DNA of 64,000 nucleotides from Parabacteroides bouchesdurhonensis (GCF_900186615.1 NZ_LT896588.1:2189339-2253338), one strand, 5' to 3'; shown: positions 47,341 to 57,516, counted from the stretch's first letter. Program-made: numbers and translations. Notes: generated by a model from the sequence alone, not told the origin.

Positions 47341-48900
47341 TCAGTCTATTTCCCAGCCTTTGCGCGTTTTCCTTGAAAGCAGTTTGTTGGCTTCTTCATT
47401 ATTGGTAATAACTCGCGTTTGGGGATCATATTCTAATTTCTGTCCACCGCTCATTAACGATACGGCTCCCAGATTGAATGTTTCATTAACCTCTTTTGCA
47501 TACTCAAAAGAACCGGGCCCTTTGCCTTTGCCTCTGCAACCATCAATCCATTTTTGCAGCCATCGTTCTGTTCCGTCTGCTAATGCGCTTCGGGGATGTT
47601 CTGCCATAGGATAGCCTTTTATGTTAGAATAATGTGATGCGTTTTCACCTAGTATTACCGGATCTTTTCGTAAGAAACCGGAAATGATGGTTCCTTTATC
47701 TCCTACAAACATCATTCCTTCGATAGGAAGATCATCTTCCTTATAGTCCAGAGGTATTTGTGGCTTCATTCCTCCGTCATACCATTGGAGAGTAATTTTT
47801 CCTGAACCGTTTTTATAAGGAACTTCAAAACGGTATGCGGCAGCCATCGGGTATGAATAATCATTAACTATTGGTGTGGGGACATTGTCTTCCAATCCGA
47901 TTACGCGTGAAAACCGGGTACTTACGGATGTTGCGGAATCTAACTGCAATGCGTCAAATACCGGCCACAAACTGTAATATCCCATATCTGCTATAGCGCC
48001 TGCTCCAAATTCATACCAACCTCTAAAAGTGGCATTTGTATATTGAGGATGATAATCGCGCATTTCTGCCGGCCCTAACCAAAGGTCCCAATTGAATCCA
48101 TCAGGGATTGCCGGTTTGTCAGAAGGAATAACAGGATATTGTGGCCATACCGGACGGTTTGTCCAGTTATGTATCTCCTTCAATTCTCCAATAGCACCTG
48201 CATCTATCCATTTTTTGATTTGATCCATATTCCCGTCGCCAAAAGCGTTATATGCCATCATATGGGTAGATAAAGTAGAGGCTTTTGCCGTGTCTACTAC
48301 TTTCATTGCCTCTTTCATCTTATTTCCTAAAGGTTTATGCATAATAACATGTTTGCCTTTTTTTAAGCAATCTACCGCTTGATAAGCATGCAAGTGGTCG
48401 GGGGACATAATTTTTACGGCATCAATATCTTTCATCGTTGCCAATAATTCCCGGTAATCTTCAGCGGAAGCGATACTTCCTTTATATCCGGGTCTGTTTT
48501 TCCGATAGTAGACCTCTACTACTTCTTTCATTATGTTACGTCCGCCGGGAATTCCTTTTATATTTTCTTTCCAAGTGGGTTCTCCCATTAATTCACGTAA
48601 ATCATCACGTAATCCATATTTACTCCAATGGATGTAATTATAACTTTCACGATTGGGATCGGCAACTCCGATAATTTCAACGGCCGGTGCTTTTAATAAG
48701 GAACGTAATTCACTAAGACCTTGTGTTCCACATCCGATATGCAACAGGCAAATCTTGTCACTGGGAGCAACCATCCCTTTTTTGTGGGCGGCAAATACAT
48801 GGTTCGGAATAATACTAAAAGCGCTAATTGCCATTCCTGTAGAAAGAAATGTACGCCGGTTCATTTTTAAATGTTCTTCTTTACTCATCTTGTTATTCAT
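47341..48900 (-). CDS. Gfo/Idh/MocA family oxidoreductase with Tat-like signal
   Basis: 519 residues. The N-terminus has NRRTFLSTG followed by a hydrophobic stretch, a twin-arginine-like export signal, so the enzyme probably acts outside the cytoplasm. A Rossmann domain (HIGCGTQGLSELRSLL, VADPNRE) and the sugar-dehydrogenase motif HKPLGNKMKEAMKVV (EKP variant with HKP) follow. Family members oxidise or rearrange sugars with bound NAD. The substrate is unknown. It starts 36 bases after rmuC on the same strand and may be co-transcribed. Confidence 0.88.
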   Translation of the reverse strand: MNNKMSKEEHLKMNRRTFLSTGMAISAFSIIPNHVFAAHKKGMVAPSDKICLLHIGCGTQGLSELRSLLKAPAVEIIGVADPNRESYNYIHWSKYGLRDDLRELMGEPTWKENIKGIPGGRNIMKEVVEVYYRKNRPGYKGSIASAEDYRELLATMKDIDAVKIMSPDHLHAYQAVDCLKKGKHVIMHKPLGNKMKEAMKVVDTAKASTLSTHMMAYNAFGDGNMDQIKKWIDAGAIGELKEIHNWTNRPVWPQYPVIPSDKPAIPDGFNWDLWLGPAEMRDYHPQYTNATFRGWYEFGAGAIADMGYYSLWPVFDALQLDSATSVSTRFSRVIGLEDNVPTPIVNDYSYPMAAAYRFEVPYKNGSGKITLQWYDGGMKPQIPLDYKEDDLPIEGMMFVGDKGTIISGFLRKDPVILGENASHYSNIKGYPMAEHPRSALADGTERWLQKWIDGCRGKGKGPGSFEYAKEVNETFNLGAVSLMSGGQKLEYDPQTRVITNNEEANKLLSRKTRKGWEID

Positions 48901-48936
48901 AAAAGTATTAATAAAATAAGGTGTATTGATAATATG

Positions 48937-50193
48937 CTAATCTTCTTCTTCGATTCTTCCGATTTCAGGAAGAATGGCCCGGGCTTCGCGATCGTTCAGA
49001 GTGTCTACATCCTTTAGTTTACGCTGGATAGCCCGGGTTCTTGTCCCTAGAACTTCTTCTATTTGTCCGCTGGCTGTCTGTAAGTTTTTTTGTGCTTTTT
49101 CAAGCATGCCGCCCACTTTTTCAAATTCTTTTTTTATAGCACCTAATATTGTCCATACTTCACCGGAATGTTTTTGTATAGCGAGTGTACGGAATCCCAT
49201 TTGGAGGCTGTTTAATATTGCGGCAAGTGTTGTAGGGCCTGTTACCGTAACCTTGTAATTCCTTTGCAGTTCTTCTAATAAAGCAGAACGGCGAACAACT
49301 TCCGCATATATTCCCTCGAAAGGGAGGAACATAATACCAAAATCTGTAGTAGCAGGAGGTGCTAGATATTTATCGGAAATATCTTTAGCCATTTTTTTTA
49401 TAGTCGTTTCCAATAGTTTCCCTGCAATCTCAATAGCCTGAGTATCAGTACTGTCATAGGCATCAAGAAGTTGCTCATAAACATCTTTCGGAAATTTGGC
49501 GTCTATAGGTAGATAGACAAATTCGCGCTCGTTATCTTTTCCCGGCAGTTTTACCGCAAACTCAACAACCGCATCGGAACCTTTGCGTGTGTGTACATTG
49601 GCTTCATATTGCTCCGGAGCTAGCATTTGTTCTAGTAGCATACTCAATTGTATTTCTCCGATATTACCCCGGGTTTTTACATTACTGAGCACACGTTTTA
49701 AGCCACCTACATCTTGTGCCAGCGTTTGCATTTCGCCTAATCCTTTCTGGACACTCTCTAACTGCTTAGTCACTAAATGGAACGATTGGTTAATACGGTC
49801 GTTTAGGGTTTTTTGCAGTTTCTCTTCTACCGTGATACGAATTTCTTCCAACCGCTTTTCAGTATTGTCTACCAGCTGGCGTTGACGTTCGTCTAAAGCG
49901 GAGAACTTTTCCCGCTGTAAATTATTGAATGCGGCAATACCTCTTTCAAATGTTTCACGGAATTCATTCATCGACCGGGATAAATCTTCACGGTTATCCT
50001 TTGAGGCAAGACGGCTTTCTTCCCGGTTCAGCCGGAAATCTTCCCTGAAATTTTTTTCTATGCGGTCAAATGAATGTTGCATTTCATTAAGTAATTTTTC
50101 TAACTCTTTGTTATTCTCTCTTTGCTGTTTGGGGCGAAAGAGTATCTGAATAACAATAATAATTAGTATGCCGATAATTATAAACCAATCCAT
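48937..50193 (-). CDS. rmuC: DNA recombination protein RmuC
   Basis: 418 residues: an N-terminal membrane helix (about 3-20), a long coiled coil (about 25-165) and the RmuC nuclease-like domain (LAQDVGGLKRVLSNVKTRGNIGEIQLSMLLEQ, then FVYLPIDAKFPKD with PD-D/ExK-type residues). RmuC limits inversions at short inverted repeats in E. coli. That is of interest in a genome with many such repeats, but no direct link is shown. Promoter box at 50213-50220. Confidence 0.93.
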   Translation of the reverse strand: MDWFIIIGILIIIVIQILFRPKQQRENNKELEKLLNEMQHSFDRIEKNFREDFRLNREESRLASKDNREDLSRSMNEFRETFERGIAAFNNLQREKFSALDERQRQLVDNTEKRLEEIRITVEEKLQKTLNDRINQSFHLVTKQLESVQKGLGEMQTLAQDVGGLKRVLSNVKTRGNIGEIQLSMLLEQMLAPEQYEANVHTRKGSDAVVEFAVKLPGKDNEREFVYLPIDAKFPKDVYEQLLDAYDSTDTQAIEIAGKLLETTIKKMAKDISDKYLAPPATTDFGIMFLPFEGIYAEVVRRSALLEELQRNYKVTVTGPTTLAAILNSLQMGFRTLAIQKHSGEVWTILGAIKKEFEKVGGMLEKAQKNLQTASGQIEEVLGTRTRAIQRKLKDVDTLNDREARAILPEIGRIEEED

Positions 50194-50212
50194 TTTAGTA
50201 TAATTTTGGTAT

Positions 50213-50220
50213 CAAAGATA
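50213..50220 (-). promoter_or_regulatory. -7 promoter box of rmuC
   Basis: Minus-strand TATCTTTG, 20 bases before the rmuC ATG. Confidence 0.5.
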
Positions 50221-50286
50221 AGAAAAAATAGTAATGAATTTCTGTAATTAAAATAAGTTAAATGCAGAAACATTTTCTCTTACGGC

Positions 50287-50318
50287 TTGTTTTTTATACG
50301 TAAAGCTGCTTATATTTG
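50287..50318 (+). promoter_or_regulatory. tpx promoter
   Basis: TTG (50287-50289), 21-base spacer, TATATTTG (50311-50318), 39 bases before the tpx ATG. Confidence 0.65.
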
Positions 50319-50356
50319 TAAGGCAGTTTTAGGAACGATCTTAAAACTAGATAAAC

Positions 50357-50857
50357 ATGGCAAAAGTAACATTAAAAGGAAATGAAGTCCATACAAACGG
50401 GACTTTACCAATAATAGGAGCAGAGGCTCCGGATTTTACAGGAGTAAAAAGTGATTTAACAGAATTATCGTTAAACGATCTTAAAGGAAAAAATGTAGTA
50501 ATAAATGTTTTTCCAAGTTTGGATACATCCGTATGTGCTACTTCCGTAAGACGTTTTAATAAGGAAGCTGCTTCACTCCCGAATACTGTAGTTTTGGCAG
50601 TATCAAAAGATTTACCATTCGCACAAGGACGTTTTTGTACTACAGAAGGTATTGACAAAGTAATACCATTATCTGTTTTTCGTTGTTCTTGTTTTGAAGA
50701 TAAATATGGAATGCTTCTGGTAGACGGTCCGCTTAAAGGCTTATTAGCTCGCGGTGTGATTGTTATTGATGAAGCAGGGAAGGTTATCTATACGGAATTG
50801 GTTCCGGAGATAACAACCGAACCGAATTATGCGGCTGCAATTGCAGCCTTGAAATAA
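50357..50857 (+). CDS. tpx: Thiol peroxidase
   Basis: 166 residues, a full-length atypical 2-Cys peroxiredoxin. Peroxidatic Cys lies in [17 protein letters not shown] (about residue 60) and resolving Cys in [10 protein letters not shown] (about 94-96). It reduces hydroperoxides with thioredoxin, linking to trxB in this window. A third Cys next to the resolving one (CSC) is a minor variation. Monocistronic, with its own promoter and terminator. Confidence 0.95.
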   Translation: MAKVTLKGNEVHTNGTLPIIGAEAPDFTGVKSDLTELSLNDLKGKNVVINVFPSLDTSVCATSVRRFNKEAASLPNTVVLAVSKDLPFAQGRFCTTEGIDKVIPLSVFRCSCFEDKYGMLLVDGPLKGLLARGVIVIDEAGKVIYTELVPEITTEPNYAAAIAALK

Positions 50858-50907
50858 AAGGATTTGATTATTGTTTTTCATTGGTTAAAGTTAAGGGTTA
50901 GTGTAGG

Positions 50908-50946
50908 AGACCGTCGGATGTGAATCCCGCGGTCTTCGTTTTTTTT
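50908..50946 (+). terminator. Terminator after tpx
   Basis: AGACCGTCGG pairs with CCCGCGGTCT (one mismatch, one G-U) and is followed by eight T. Confidence 0.8.
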
Positions 50947-51015
50947 AATAGAAACCGGAAAAAACTTTCCTTTGTGTGATTTGTTACAAGATAATAAGAT
51001 TAAAAAGGAAAGAAT

Positions 51016-51300
51016 ATGAAACTAAAGTTACCATTTGCACTTCTTCTCTTGTGTGCTTCTTTTTTATTTGTCGGTTGCGGAAACGGTCAGTCAAAAAGCG
51101 GAGCAGTTCAGTCTGTTCATGCGGATGATGTCCCAATGGTTATAATGGATAATTTGACGAGTTCAGCCTATAAAGACTATAAAATAGAATCTATACAGAA
51201 GACCGAAAAGGAAGGTAAAACAATCTATACATTTACACTAAAACAAGATAATAATAAAGTGACTTTGTCTTTCGATGCCAAAGGACAAGCCGTAGAATAG
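51016..51300 (+). CDS. Small lipoprotein, PepSY-like
   Basis: 94 residues with lipobox ending FVGC (Cys21). The mature part is a single small alpha/beta domain (VPMVIMDNLTSSAYKDYKIESIQKTEKEGKTIYTFTLKQDNNKVTLSFDAKGQ) resembling the PepSY-like (DUF2874) fold often found as periplasmic lipoproteins in Bacteroidales. No partner gene adjoins it. Function unknown. Confidence 0.75.
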   Translation: MKLKLPFALLLLCASFLFVGCGNGQSKSGAVQSVHADDVPMVIMDNLTSSAYKDYKIESIQKTEKEGKTIYTFTLKQDNNKVTLSFDAKGQAVE

Positions 51301-51331
51301 AAGACATAGTTGCTTTTTGAAGTACGCCTTT

Positions 51332-51964
51332 TTATTTGAAATGAGACTTTTCCCAAGTATATACCTTAGGCGTTGTTTTTAGAAAAGGCGTCACTTTTTC
51401 CCGGTCGCTTTTATTTAAGTATAACGGGGTCGTATAAGTTTCAGTTAAAGTTAAATTATCAGGACTTAGCGTGTATTTTATCAGATTCATATCTAACAGA
51501 GCTATTGCGTTGCGGTAGGCTTCGTTATCTTTGTCCGCATCTTCCCGGATGAACCATTCGGGAGAAACGGGAGTCAATAAATCCTCAGTATCCAATGGTT
51601 GCCAGTCTGTTGTGTAAAATGCTATCCGGCTGTCGGATATAGGACCGTCTACGGTTGTTACAACGCATATAATATTCGTCTTATTCACCAGAGGGAGAAG
51701 TTTCATTTCAACGGTGCTGCGTTCGGTTGTTTGCAGTAGCAAATAGTCGGAAGTGAGCTTTTTCAGAGAAGAGACGCCATTCATTGTATTCTTTAGCTGA
51801 GCCTCTTTACCGGAATTGTATAAATCTATCAAATCTTTACGCCAAGCGCTTTCCAGTTGGGGAATGTACATATCGGGCATAGCGGCAAATAAGGCATCTA
51901 TATCTTGTGCTTTTATTCCGGATATAAATGTGCAGAGTAATATGGAAAGTATTAATCGTTTCAT
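51332..51964 (-). CDS. DUF3256 family secreted protein
   Basis: 210 residues with a signal peptide ending KAQ (about 20). DIDALFAAMPDMYIPQLESAWRKDLIDLYNSG is the start of the DUF3256 domain, a Bacteroidales family of unknown function. Last gene of the truA-EamA-DUF3256 operon; 13 bases follow the transporter. Confidence 0.85.
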   Translation of the reverse strand: MKRLILSILLCTFISGIKAQDIDALFAAMPDMYIPQLESAWRKDLIDLYNSGKEAQLKNTMNGVSSLKKLTSDYLLLQTTERSTVEMKLLPLVNKTNIICVVTTVDGPISDSRIAFYTTDWQPLDTEDLLTPVSPEWFIREDADKDNEAYRNAIALLDMNLIKYTLSPDNLTLTETYTTPLYLNKSDREKVTPFLKTTPKVYTWEKSHFK

Positions 51965-51977
51965 AATTTATTTAATT

Positions 51978-52874
51978 CTATTTTGTTCCCAAATATAGGA
52001 ATATCATTCCTAACAACACAAAGAATAGATCGATCGCTTTGTTCTTTAAGTTTTTTTCATGGAAAAAGATAGCTCCTGCGGCAAAGGTTACCAATACATT
52101 ACTGCGGCGTATCATAGATACGATAGAGATCATGGAATCAGGATAACTAAGGGCATAAAAATAGACCCAGTCCGCAATACATAAAAATACGGATATGAAT
52201 ATGATATTCCATTTCCATACAAAAGGAGTGCTTTTTTTTCGCTGCGGATACCATAACAGGAACAATACGAATAGCATAATGATACATTGGTAGACATTGA
52301 ACCATACTTGCACGGTCATAACATCCATCGAATGCATCAAATGTTTATCATACAGTCCGCTTAATGCGCCTGTAATAATAGAAAGTACAGTGAAGAATAT
52401 CCATTTATTATGAGCAAAACGGATACCCTCTTTCTTTCCGGAAGATGACAACAGGTAAAAAGAAGCAATAGAAAATAATACGCCGATCCATTGGAACAGG
52501 TTCAATCGTTCGCCGAAAATAAGCATGGCGCCAACCAATGTAAGAACCGGTTGAGTAGCTTTAATAGGCCCTGTAATAGTTAATGGCAGATGTTTCAATG
52601 CGAAATATCCCGAAATCCAGGAAGACAGTACAATTATGGCTTTTATGAAAACGGCAATATGATCGGAAAGCGACGCTTTGGGTACATATACGGCAGTACC
52701 GTCCAGCACCGTAGTATAGAATGACAGAAAAATAAAAGGAACAAATAGAAGGCTGCTTATCAGTGTATTGAAAAATAATACGGGAATCACCGCATTTCCA
52801 TTCAGAGATATCTTTTTGTTTACTTCATAACATCCTAAAAGGAATGCCGAAAGAAAAGCTAATGCTACCCACAT
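51978..52874 (-). CDS. EamA/DMT family transporter
   Basis: 298 residues, about ten membrane helices in two EamA-like halves: KHLPLTITGPIKATQPVLTLVGAMLIFGERL ends the first half and RRSNVLVTFAAGAIFFHEKNL ends the second. An inner-membrane metabolite exporter or importer of unknown substrate. Between truA (7-base gap) and DUF3256 on the minus strand. Confidence 0.88.
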   Translation of the reverse strand: MWVALAFLSAFLLGCYEVNKKISLNGNAVIPVLFFNTLISSLLFVPFIFLSFYTTVLDGTAVYVPKASLSDHIAVFIKAIIVLSSWISGYFALKHLPLTITGPIKATQPVLTLVGAMLIFGERLNLFQWIGVLFSIASFYLLSSSGKKEGIRFAHNKWIFFTVLSIITGALSGLYDKHLMHSMDVMTVQVWFNVYQCIIMLFVLFLLWYPQRKKSTPFVWKWNIIFISVFLCIADWVYFYALSYPDSMISIVSMIRRSNVLVTFAAGAIFFHEKNLKNKAIDLFFVLLGMIFLYLGTK

Positions 52875-52881
52875 ATTAAAT

Positions 52882-53640
52882 CTAACTGTTAAATAAATGC
52901 TCCGGATACGTTACGTCTACAAGGTATAAAGCTTGTCCCGGAACAGATGTGCCTGCATCGCACCGGTTTTTTGACTCTATTACTTTCCGGAATCCTTCTA
53001 TTGATAATTTACCGCGTCCTACCTCCAATAAAGTTCCTACAATGGCACGTACCATATTACGTAAAAAACGGTCGGCCCGGATAGTAAATACCCAGACATC
53101 ACTGTCTCCTTCTTTTTCCCAACCGGCCCGGTATATATGGCAAATATTTGTTTTTACGTCTGTATGTAATTTACTGAAACTGGTGAAATCAACATAATCG
53201 AATAAAACTTTACAGGCTTCGTTCATCTGTTCAAAATCCGGTTTGCCGGATATTCTGTAAACGAAATCGTAGTTAAAAGGATCTTTTTGGGTGGTGACAT
53301 AATATTTGTAAGTCCGTGAAGTGGCGTCAAAGCGGGCATGCGCCTCAGGTATGACCGGAACAATTTGGTAGATGGCAATATCTTTAGGTAAAAGACGATT
53401 CATCTTTTTTGTCAGGAAAGCAAGGTCTTCTATCGTATCCTCCCAATCAAAGTGGGCAACCATCAGGCGCGCATGCACACCCGCATCCGTTCGTCCCGCA
53501 CCAACTACCGAAACAGGTTTACGTAAAAGGGTGGATAAAGCCGTTTCAATAGATTGCTGCACCGTTGCGCCGTTAGGCTGTATTTGCCATCCGCAGAAAT
53601 TCTTACCGTTATATCCTAAATAAATAAAATATCTTTTCAC
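52882..53640 (-). CDS. truA: tRNA pseudouridine synthase A
   Basis: 252 residues. The catalytic Asp lies in [15 protein letters not shown] (about 47-61), and the family pieces [17 protein letters not shown] and [17 protein letters not shown] are present. It makes pseudouridine at tRNA positions 38-40. First gene of a minus-strand operon with a transporter and DUF3256 protein. Promoter box at 53661-53668. Confidence 0.95.
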   Translation of the reverse strand: MKRYFIYLGYNGKNFCGWQIQPNGATVQQSIETALSTLLRKPVSVVGAGRTDAGVHARLMVAHFDWEDTIEDLAFLTKKMNRLLPKDIAIYQIVPVIPEAHARFDATSRTYKYYVTTQKDPFNYDFVYRISGKPDFEQMNEACKVLFDYVDFTSFSKLHTDVKTNICHIYRAGWEKEGDSDVWVFTIRADRFLRNMVRAIVGTLLEVGRGKLSIEGFRKVIESKNRCDAGTSVPGQALYLVDVTYPEHLFNS

Positions 53641-53660
53641 CAGTAGACCTTTTTACGTTG

Positions 53661-53668
53661 CAAAGGTA
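53661..53668 (-). promoter_or_regulatory. -7 promoter box of the truA operon
   Basis: Minus-strand TACCTTTG then CA, 21 bases upstream of the truA ATG. Confidence 0.55.
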
Positions 53669-53708
53669 ACAGAAATCTTTTCCAGGCATTGCCCATACGC
53701 TCAAAAAA

Positions 53709-53735
53709 GTGTAAATTTACACACTTATTTTACAC
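53709..53735. promoter_or_regulatory. GTGTAAATTTACAC palindrome plus repeated half-site
   Basis: GTGTAAATTTACAC (53709-53722) is a perfect 14-bp palindrome. Its half-site TTTACAC recurs at 53729-53735. The group lies 16-42 bases before the transporter ATG, in the gap shared with truA, and looks like an operator with a secondary site. The cognate regulator is unknown. Confidence 0.55.
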
Positions 53736-53750
53736 CTCAAAACTATAAAC

Positions 53751-55349
53751 ATGTTCACAACATTGCTACAATCCTCTTATTTCGCTTTGTTTCTGATTAT
53801 TGCACTCGGATTCATGTTGGGTAGAATACAGATCAAAGGCTTATCGTTAGACGTATCCGCAGTTATCTTTATTGCATTGCTATTTGGCCACTTTGGCGTT
53901 GTTATTCCTAAGGAGTTGGGTAATTTCGGTTTGGTATTGTTTATCTTTACAATTGGTATACAGGCGGGGCCCGGATTTTTCGATTCGTTCAAATCCAAAG
54001 GAAAGGTATTGATTGTACTTACATTGCTGATTGTAGGCTCTGCCTGCTTAACCGGTTTGATTCTTAAATATGTTGTAGGCATAGATACTCCGAGCCTTGT
54101 AGGATTGATAGCCGGTGCTCTTACCAGTACTCCCGGTCTGGCCGTCGCTATAGATTCTACGCAATCGTCATCGGCTTCCATAGCTTACGGTATTGCCTAT
54201 CCGTTTGGGGTAATAGGGGTCATTCTTTTTATTAAACTGTTGCCGAAGCTATTGCGTAAAGATATGGACGCGGAAGCAAAAGCGCTGGAAGCCCGGAGAA
54301 AAAGCAAATACCCTCCGTTGTATCCGGCAACTTTCCTGATTACAAATGAGCATATTTTTGGAAAGAGCCTTGCGCAAACACAGCTTCGTTCTATGACCGG
54401 AGCTGTTGTGTCCCGTATCAAACACGATGGAAAGACGGTTATACCGACAGCTCAGACTATTTTGAACGAAGGCGATATGATCCGGGCTGTAGGGAATGAT
54501 AAATCACTGGAACAACTGGAGATATTGTTGGGTGAACGTGTGCAGAATGATTTGCCGTTTGGCAGTACTCAGGAATTACAATCTTTGTTAGTTACGAATA
54601 AAGAGGTGATAGGGAAGAGTTTAGGATATCTGAACCTGCAAACTACTTTTAGCTGTACGGTAACCCGCGTCCGCAGAAGTGGCATTGATCTTTCGCCTGA
54701 ACCCGATTTGATTTTGAAGTTCGGCGATAAATTAATGGTCGCGGGAGAAAAAGAAGATATTAAAGAACTGGGACAGGTTTTTGGCAATGATGAGAAACGT
54801 TTGTCGGATACGGACTTCTTCCCGATAGCAATGGGTATCGTATTAGGTGTGTTGTTCGGAAAGCTGAACCTGTCATTTTCCGATTCTTTCTCTTTTTCCC
54901 CGGGGTTAACCGGCGGTATTCTGATGGTCGCCTTAATTTTGAGCGCCATCGGTAAGACCGGGCCTATTATCTGGTCTATGTCCGGCTCTGCAAATAACCT
55001 GCTTCGCCAGTTAGGTTTATTGTTGTTTCTGGCGGAAGTCGGAACGTCCGCCGGCGTAAACCTGGTTTCTACTTTTCAGGAAAGCGGATGGACTTTGTTT
55101 GGCGTAGGCATTGCTATTACGGTAGTTCCTATGATTATAGCGGTGGTATTTGGCTATTTTGTTTTTAAGATTAATATTCTGGATCTGGTCGGTACTATTG
55201 CCGGAGGTATGACAAGTACTCCGGGACTGGCAGCGGCGGATTCAATGACGGATAGTACGGCGCCAAGTGTTGCATATGCAACGGTATATCCTATCGCTAT
55301 GGTCTTTCTTATTCTCTTTATTCAATTTATCGCGAATTTGATAGTTTAG
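53751..55349 (+). CDS. AspT/YidE family transporter with two TrkA-C domains
   Basis: 532 residues. Two five-helix membrane blocks (about 1-170 and 370-532) carry the duplicated GALTSTPGLAVAIDST and GGMTSTPGLAAADSMT motifs. Between them lie two RCK-C/TrkA-C domains (about 200-280 and 285-360). This is the aspartate:alanine exchanger (AspT) superfamily, YidE/YbjL branch. Candidate substrates are dicarboxylates or amino acids. Palindrome upstream. The helicase gene follows after 31 bases. Confidence 0.9.
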   Translation: MFTTLLQSSYFALFLIIALGFMLGRIQIKGLSLDVSAVIFIALLFGHFGVVIPKELGNFGLVLFIFTIGIQAGPGFFDSFKSKGKVLIVLTLLIVGSACLTGLILKYVVGIDTPSLVGLIAGALTSTPGLAVAIDSTQSSSASIAYGIAYPFGVIGVILFIKLLPKLLRKDMDAEAKALEARRKSKYPPLYPATFLITNEHIFGKSLAQTQLRSMTGAVVSRIKHDGKTVIPTAQTILNEGDMIRAVGNDKSLEQLEILLGERVQNDLPFGSTQELQSLLVTNKEVIGKSLGYLNLQTTFSCTVTRVRRSGIDLSPEPDLILKFGDKLMVAGEKEDIKELGQVFGNDEKRLSDTDFFPIAMGIVLGVLFGKLNLSFSDSFSFSPGLTGGILMVALILSAIGKTGPIIWSMSGSANNLLRQLGLLLFLAEVGTSAGVNLVSTFQESGWTLFGVGIAITVVPMIIAVVFGYFVFKINILDLVGTIAGGMTSTPGLAAADSMTDSTAPSVAYATVYPIAMVFLILFIQFIANLIV

Positions 55350-55380
55350 AGCCGTCAAAGAAACTTAAACCTCAAATATT

Positions 55381-57516
55381 ATGAATGAAAATCCAGAAGC
55401 AGACCTTGCTTTTAATTTCCTGCAGAATACAGGAACCAATATATTTCTTACGGGTAAAGCAGGGACGGGAAAAACCACTTTTCTGAAAAAATTGAAGGAA
55501 TTGTCTCCAAAGCGTATGATTGTGGTGGCGCCAACGGGTGTCGCTGCCATTAATGCCGGCGGAGTAACGATACATTCGTTTTTCCAGATACCTTTCGGGC
55601 CTTATATCCCTTCTTCGGGGGAAAAGAACAATCAGCAACAAGGCGGTATGCAGAATAAGTTCAGTAAGGATAAGATTAATATTATTCGTAGTATGGACTT
55701 ACTGGTAATAGACGAGATCAGTATGGTACGTGCCGACCTACTGGATGCCGTAAGCGACGTGTTAAAGCGGTATAAAGACCGTAATAAGCCTTTCGGCGGT
55801 GTCCAGTTACTTCTTATCGGCGACATACAGCAACTTGCGCCGGTAGTAAAGGAAGAAGAATGGAACTTGCTGAAAGAACATTATGACTCGACTTTCTTTT
55901 TTAACAGTAAAGCGCTCCGTGAAAGCCATTATTTATGTATTGAACTAAAGCATGTATACCGCCAGGATGATCCTGTTTTTGTTTCCTTATTGAATAATAT
56001 ACGTGAGAATCATTTTGACGATAACACATTGGAACAGCTTAACCGGCGGTATATACCCGGTTTTCGTCCGAAGGAAGGGGATGGATATATTACTTTAACG
56101 ACCCACAACTATCTGGCCCAGCAGATAAACAACCGCAAACTGGAGGAATTGCCGGGACACTTATATACCTTTGACGCGGAGATAAAAGATGATTTTCCAG
56201 CCTATTCATATCCTACGGATGAGAAATTGGAACTACGATGTGGCGCACAGGTCATGTTTGTGAAGAATGATTCTTCCGGAGAGAAAAGGTATTATAATGG
56301 CAAAATAGGAAAGATTGTCTTTATAAACAATAACAAAATACTTGTAACGGACGAGTTCGGGCATGAAATAAATGTCGAGAAAGAGACTTGGGAGAATGTA
56401 AAATATACGATTGACCCGGATACGCAGGAAATTACCGAAACCCTTTCGGGAACATTTAAGCAATACCCCTTAAAAACAGCTTGGGCTATCACGATTCATA
56501 AAAGCCAGGGACTTACTTTTGAACATGCCGTTATCGATGCTTCTTCCGCTTTCTCCCACGGACAGGTCTATGTAGCGTTGAGCCGTTGCAAAACGTTGCA
56601 GGGGTTGGTATTGAGCAAGCCTGTTACCCGGAATGCGATGATAAACGATTTGCGAATACAAGACTTTACTTCCGGCATATTAAATAACTGTCCGGGTCTT
56701 GAGGCGCTAAGGGAGGCACAACGCAGTTATTTTCTTGAATTGGCTGTGGAACTGTTTCAGTTCGGAAGTATTCAGTACCGGCTGCAATATGCGTCGCAGG
56801 CCGTTTATGCACATCTTCAACGCTTATATCCGGAGATGTGTAATCTGTATACTGCCACCCAGAATGATTTCCGTACGGAGGTGACGGAGGTTGGAGAGCG
56901 TTTCCGCCAGCAGCTGACACGTCTTATCGCTAGATGTCCCGATACTTATCAGGAAGATGCCGTTATACAGGAAAGGATACAAAAAGGATCGGACTACTTC
57001 ATCCGTGAGATCGTAAAATTCTGGATGCCTTTATTTAAAAGCTCACGTATAGAAATAGAAAATAAGGAAGCGCGCAAAGCCGTAACACGGGCAATAAACA
57101 ACCTGGCAGAAGAGATACAGGTAAAACTGCAAACGCTGAGGGCTTGCAGCGAAGGATTTTCCGTAGTTCGATATCTGTCCGCGAAGGCAAAAGCTACTTT
57201 GAACTGTCAGGATACCGTCTCTGCCCGGAAGAAATTTGAGAAGGCCTCTTCTTCTTCAAAAGGAAAGGAAACGACGATAGACACTACTTATATAAAGAAT
57301 GCGGCATTGTATGAAGAACTAAAAAAATGGCGTGAGAAGAAAGCGGCAGAGAGAGATTTGCCGTTGTACACGGTTCTTCGGCAACGGGCGATGATTGGTA
57401 TTACCAATATATTGCCGGCAGGCAATAAGGAACTTTTAGCTATTCCCGGTATCGGAAAGAAGATTGTTGAGGTGTACGGAAAAGAACTGCTGGAAATAGT
57501 GGCGCGATATAAATAG
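55381..57516 (+). CDS. PIF1-like SF1 helicase with C-terminal HRDC-type domain
   Basis: 711 residues. Walker A GKAGTGKTTFLKK (about 25), Walker B LLVIDEISMV (about 104-113), GDIQQLAPV (motif III), and the late helicase motif TAWAITIHKSQGLTF with VYVALSRCKTLQGL (motif VI) make it a PIF1/RecD-type helicase. An HRDC-like tail is seen at about 640-711 (WREKKAAERDLPLYTVL, then LAIPGIGKKIVEVYGKELL). It probably unwinds DNA in replication or repair, including structured or G-rich sites. Full length. Confidence 0.9.
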   Translation: MNENPEADLAFNFLQNTGTNIFLTGKAGTGKTTFLKKLKELSPKRMIVVAPTGVAAINAGGVTIHSFFQIPFGPYIPSSGEKNNQQQGGMQNKFSKDKINIIRSMDLLVIDEISMVRADLLDAVSDVLKRYKDRNKPFGGVQLLLIGDIQQLAPVVKEEEWNLLKEHYDSTFFFNSKALRESHYLCIELKHVYRQDDPVFVSLLNNIRENHFDDNTLEQLNRRYIPGFRPKEGDGYITLTTHNYLAQQINNRKLEELPGHLYTFDAEIKDDFPAYSYPTDEKLELRCGAQVMFVKNDSSGEKRYYNGKIGKIVFINNNKILVTDEFGHEINVEKETWENVKYTIDPDTQEITETLSGTFKQYPLKTAWAITIHKSQGLTFEHAVIDASSAFSHGQVYVALSRCKTLQGLVLSKPVTRNAMINDLRIQDFTSGILNNCPGLEALREAQRSYFLELAVELFQFGSIQYRLQYASQAVYAHLQRLYPEMCNLYTATQNDFRTEVTEVGERFRQQLTRLIARCPDTYQEDAVIQERIQKGSDYFIREIVKFWMPLFKSSRIEIENKEARKAVTRAINNLAEEIQVKLQTLRACSEGFSVVRYLSAKAKATLNCQDTVSARKKFEKASSSSKGKETTIDTTYIKNAALYEELKKWREKKAAERDLPLYTVLRQRAMIGITNILPAGNKELLAIPGIGKKIVEVYGKELLEIVARYK

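Noticed and set aside
48653-48919. Plus-strand ORF opposite the Gfo/Idh start
   Set aside because: Antisense of the Tat-like signal and Rossmann region; no promoter.
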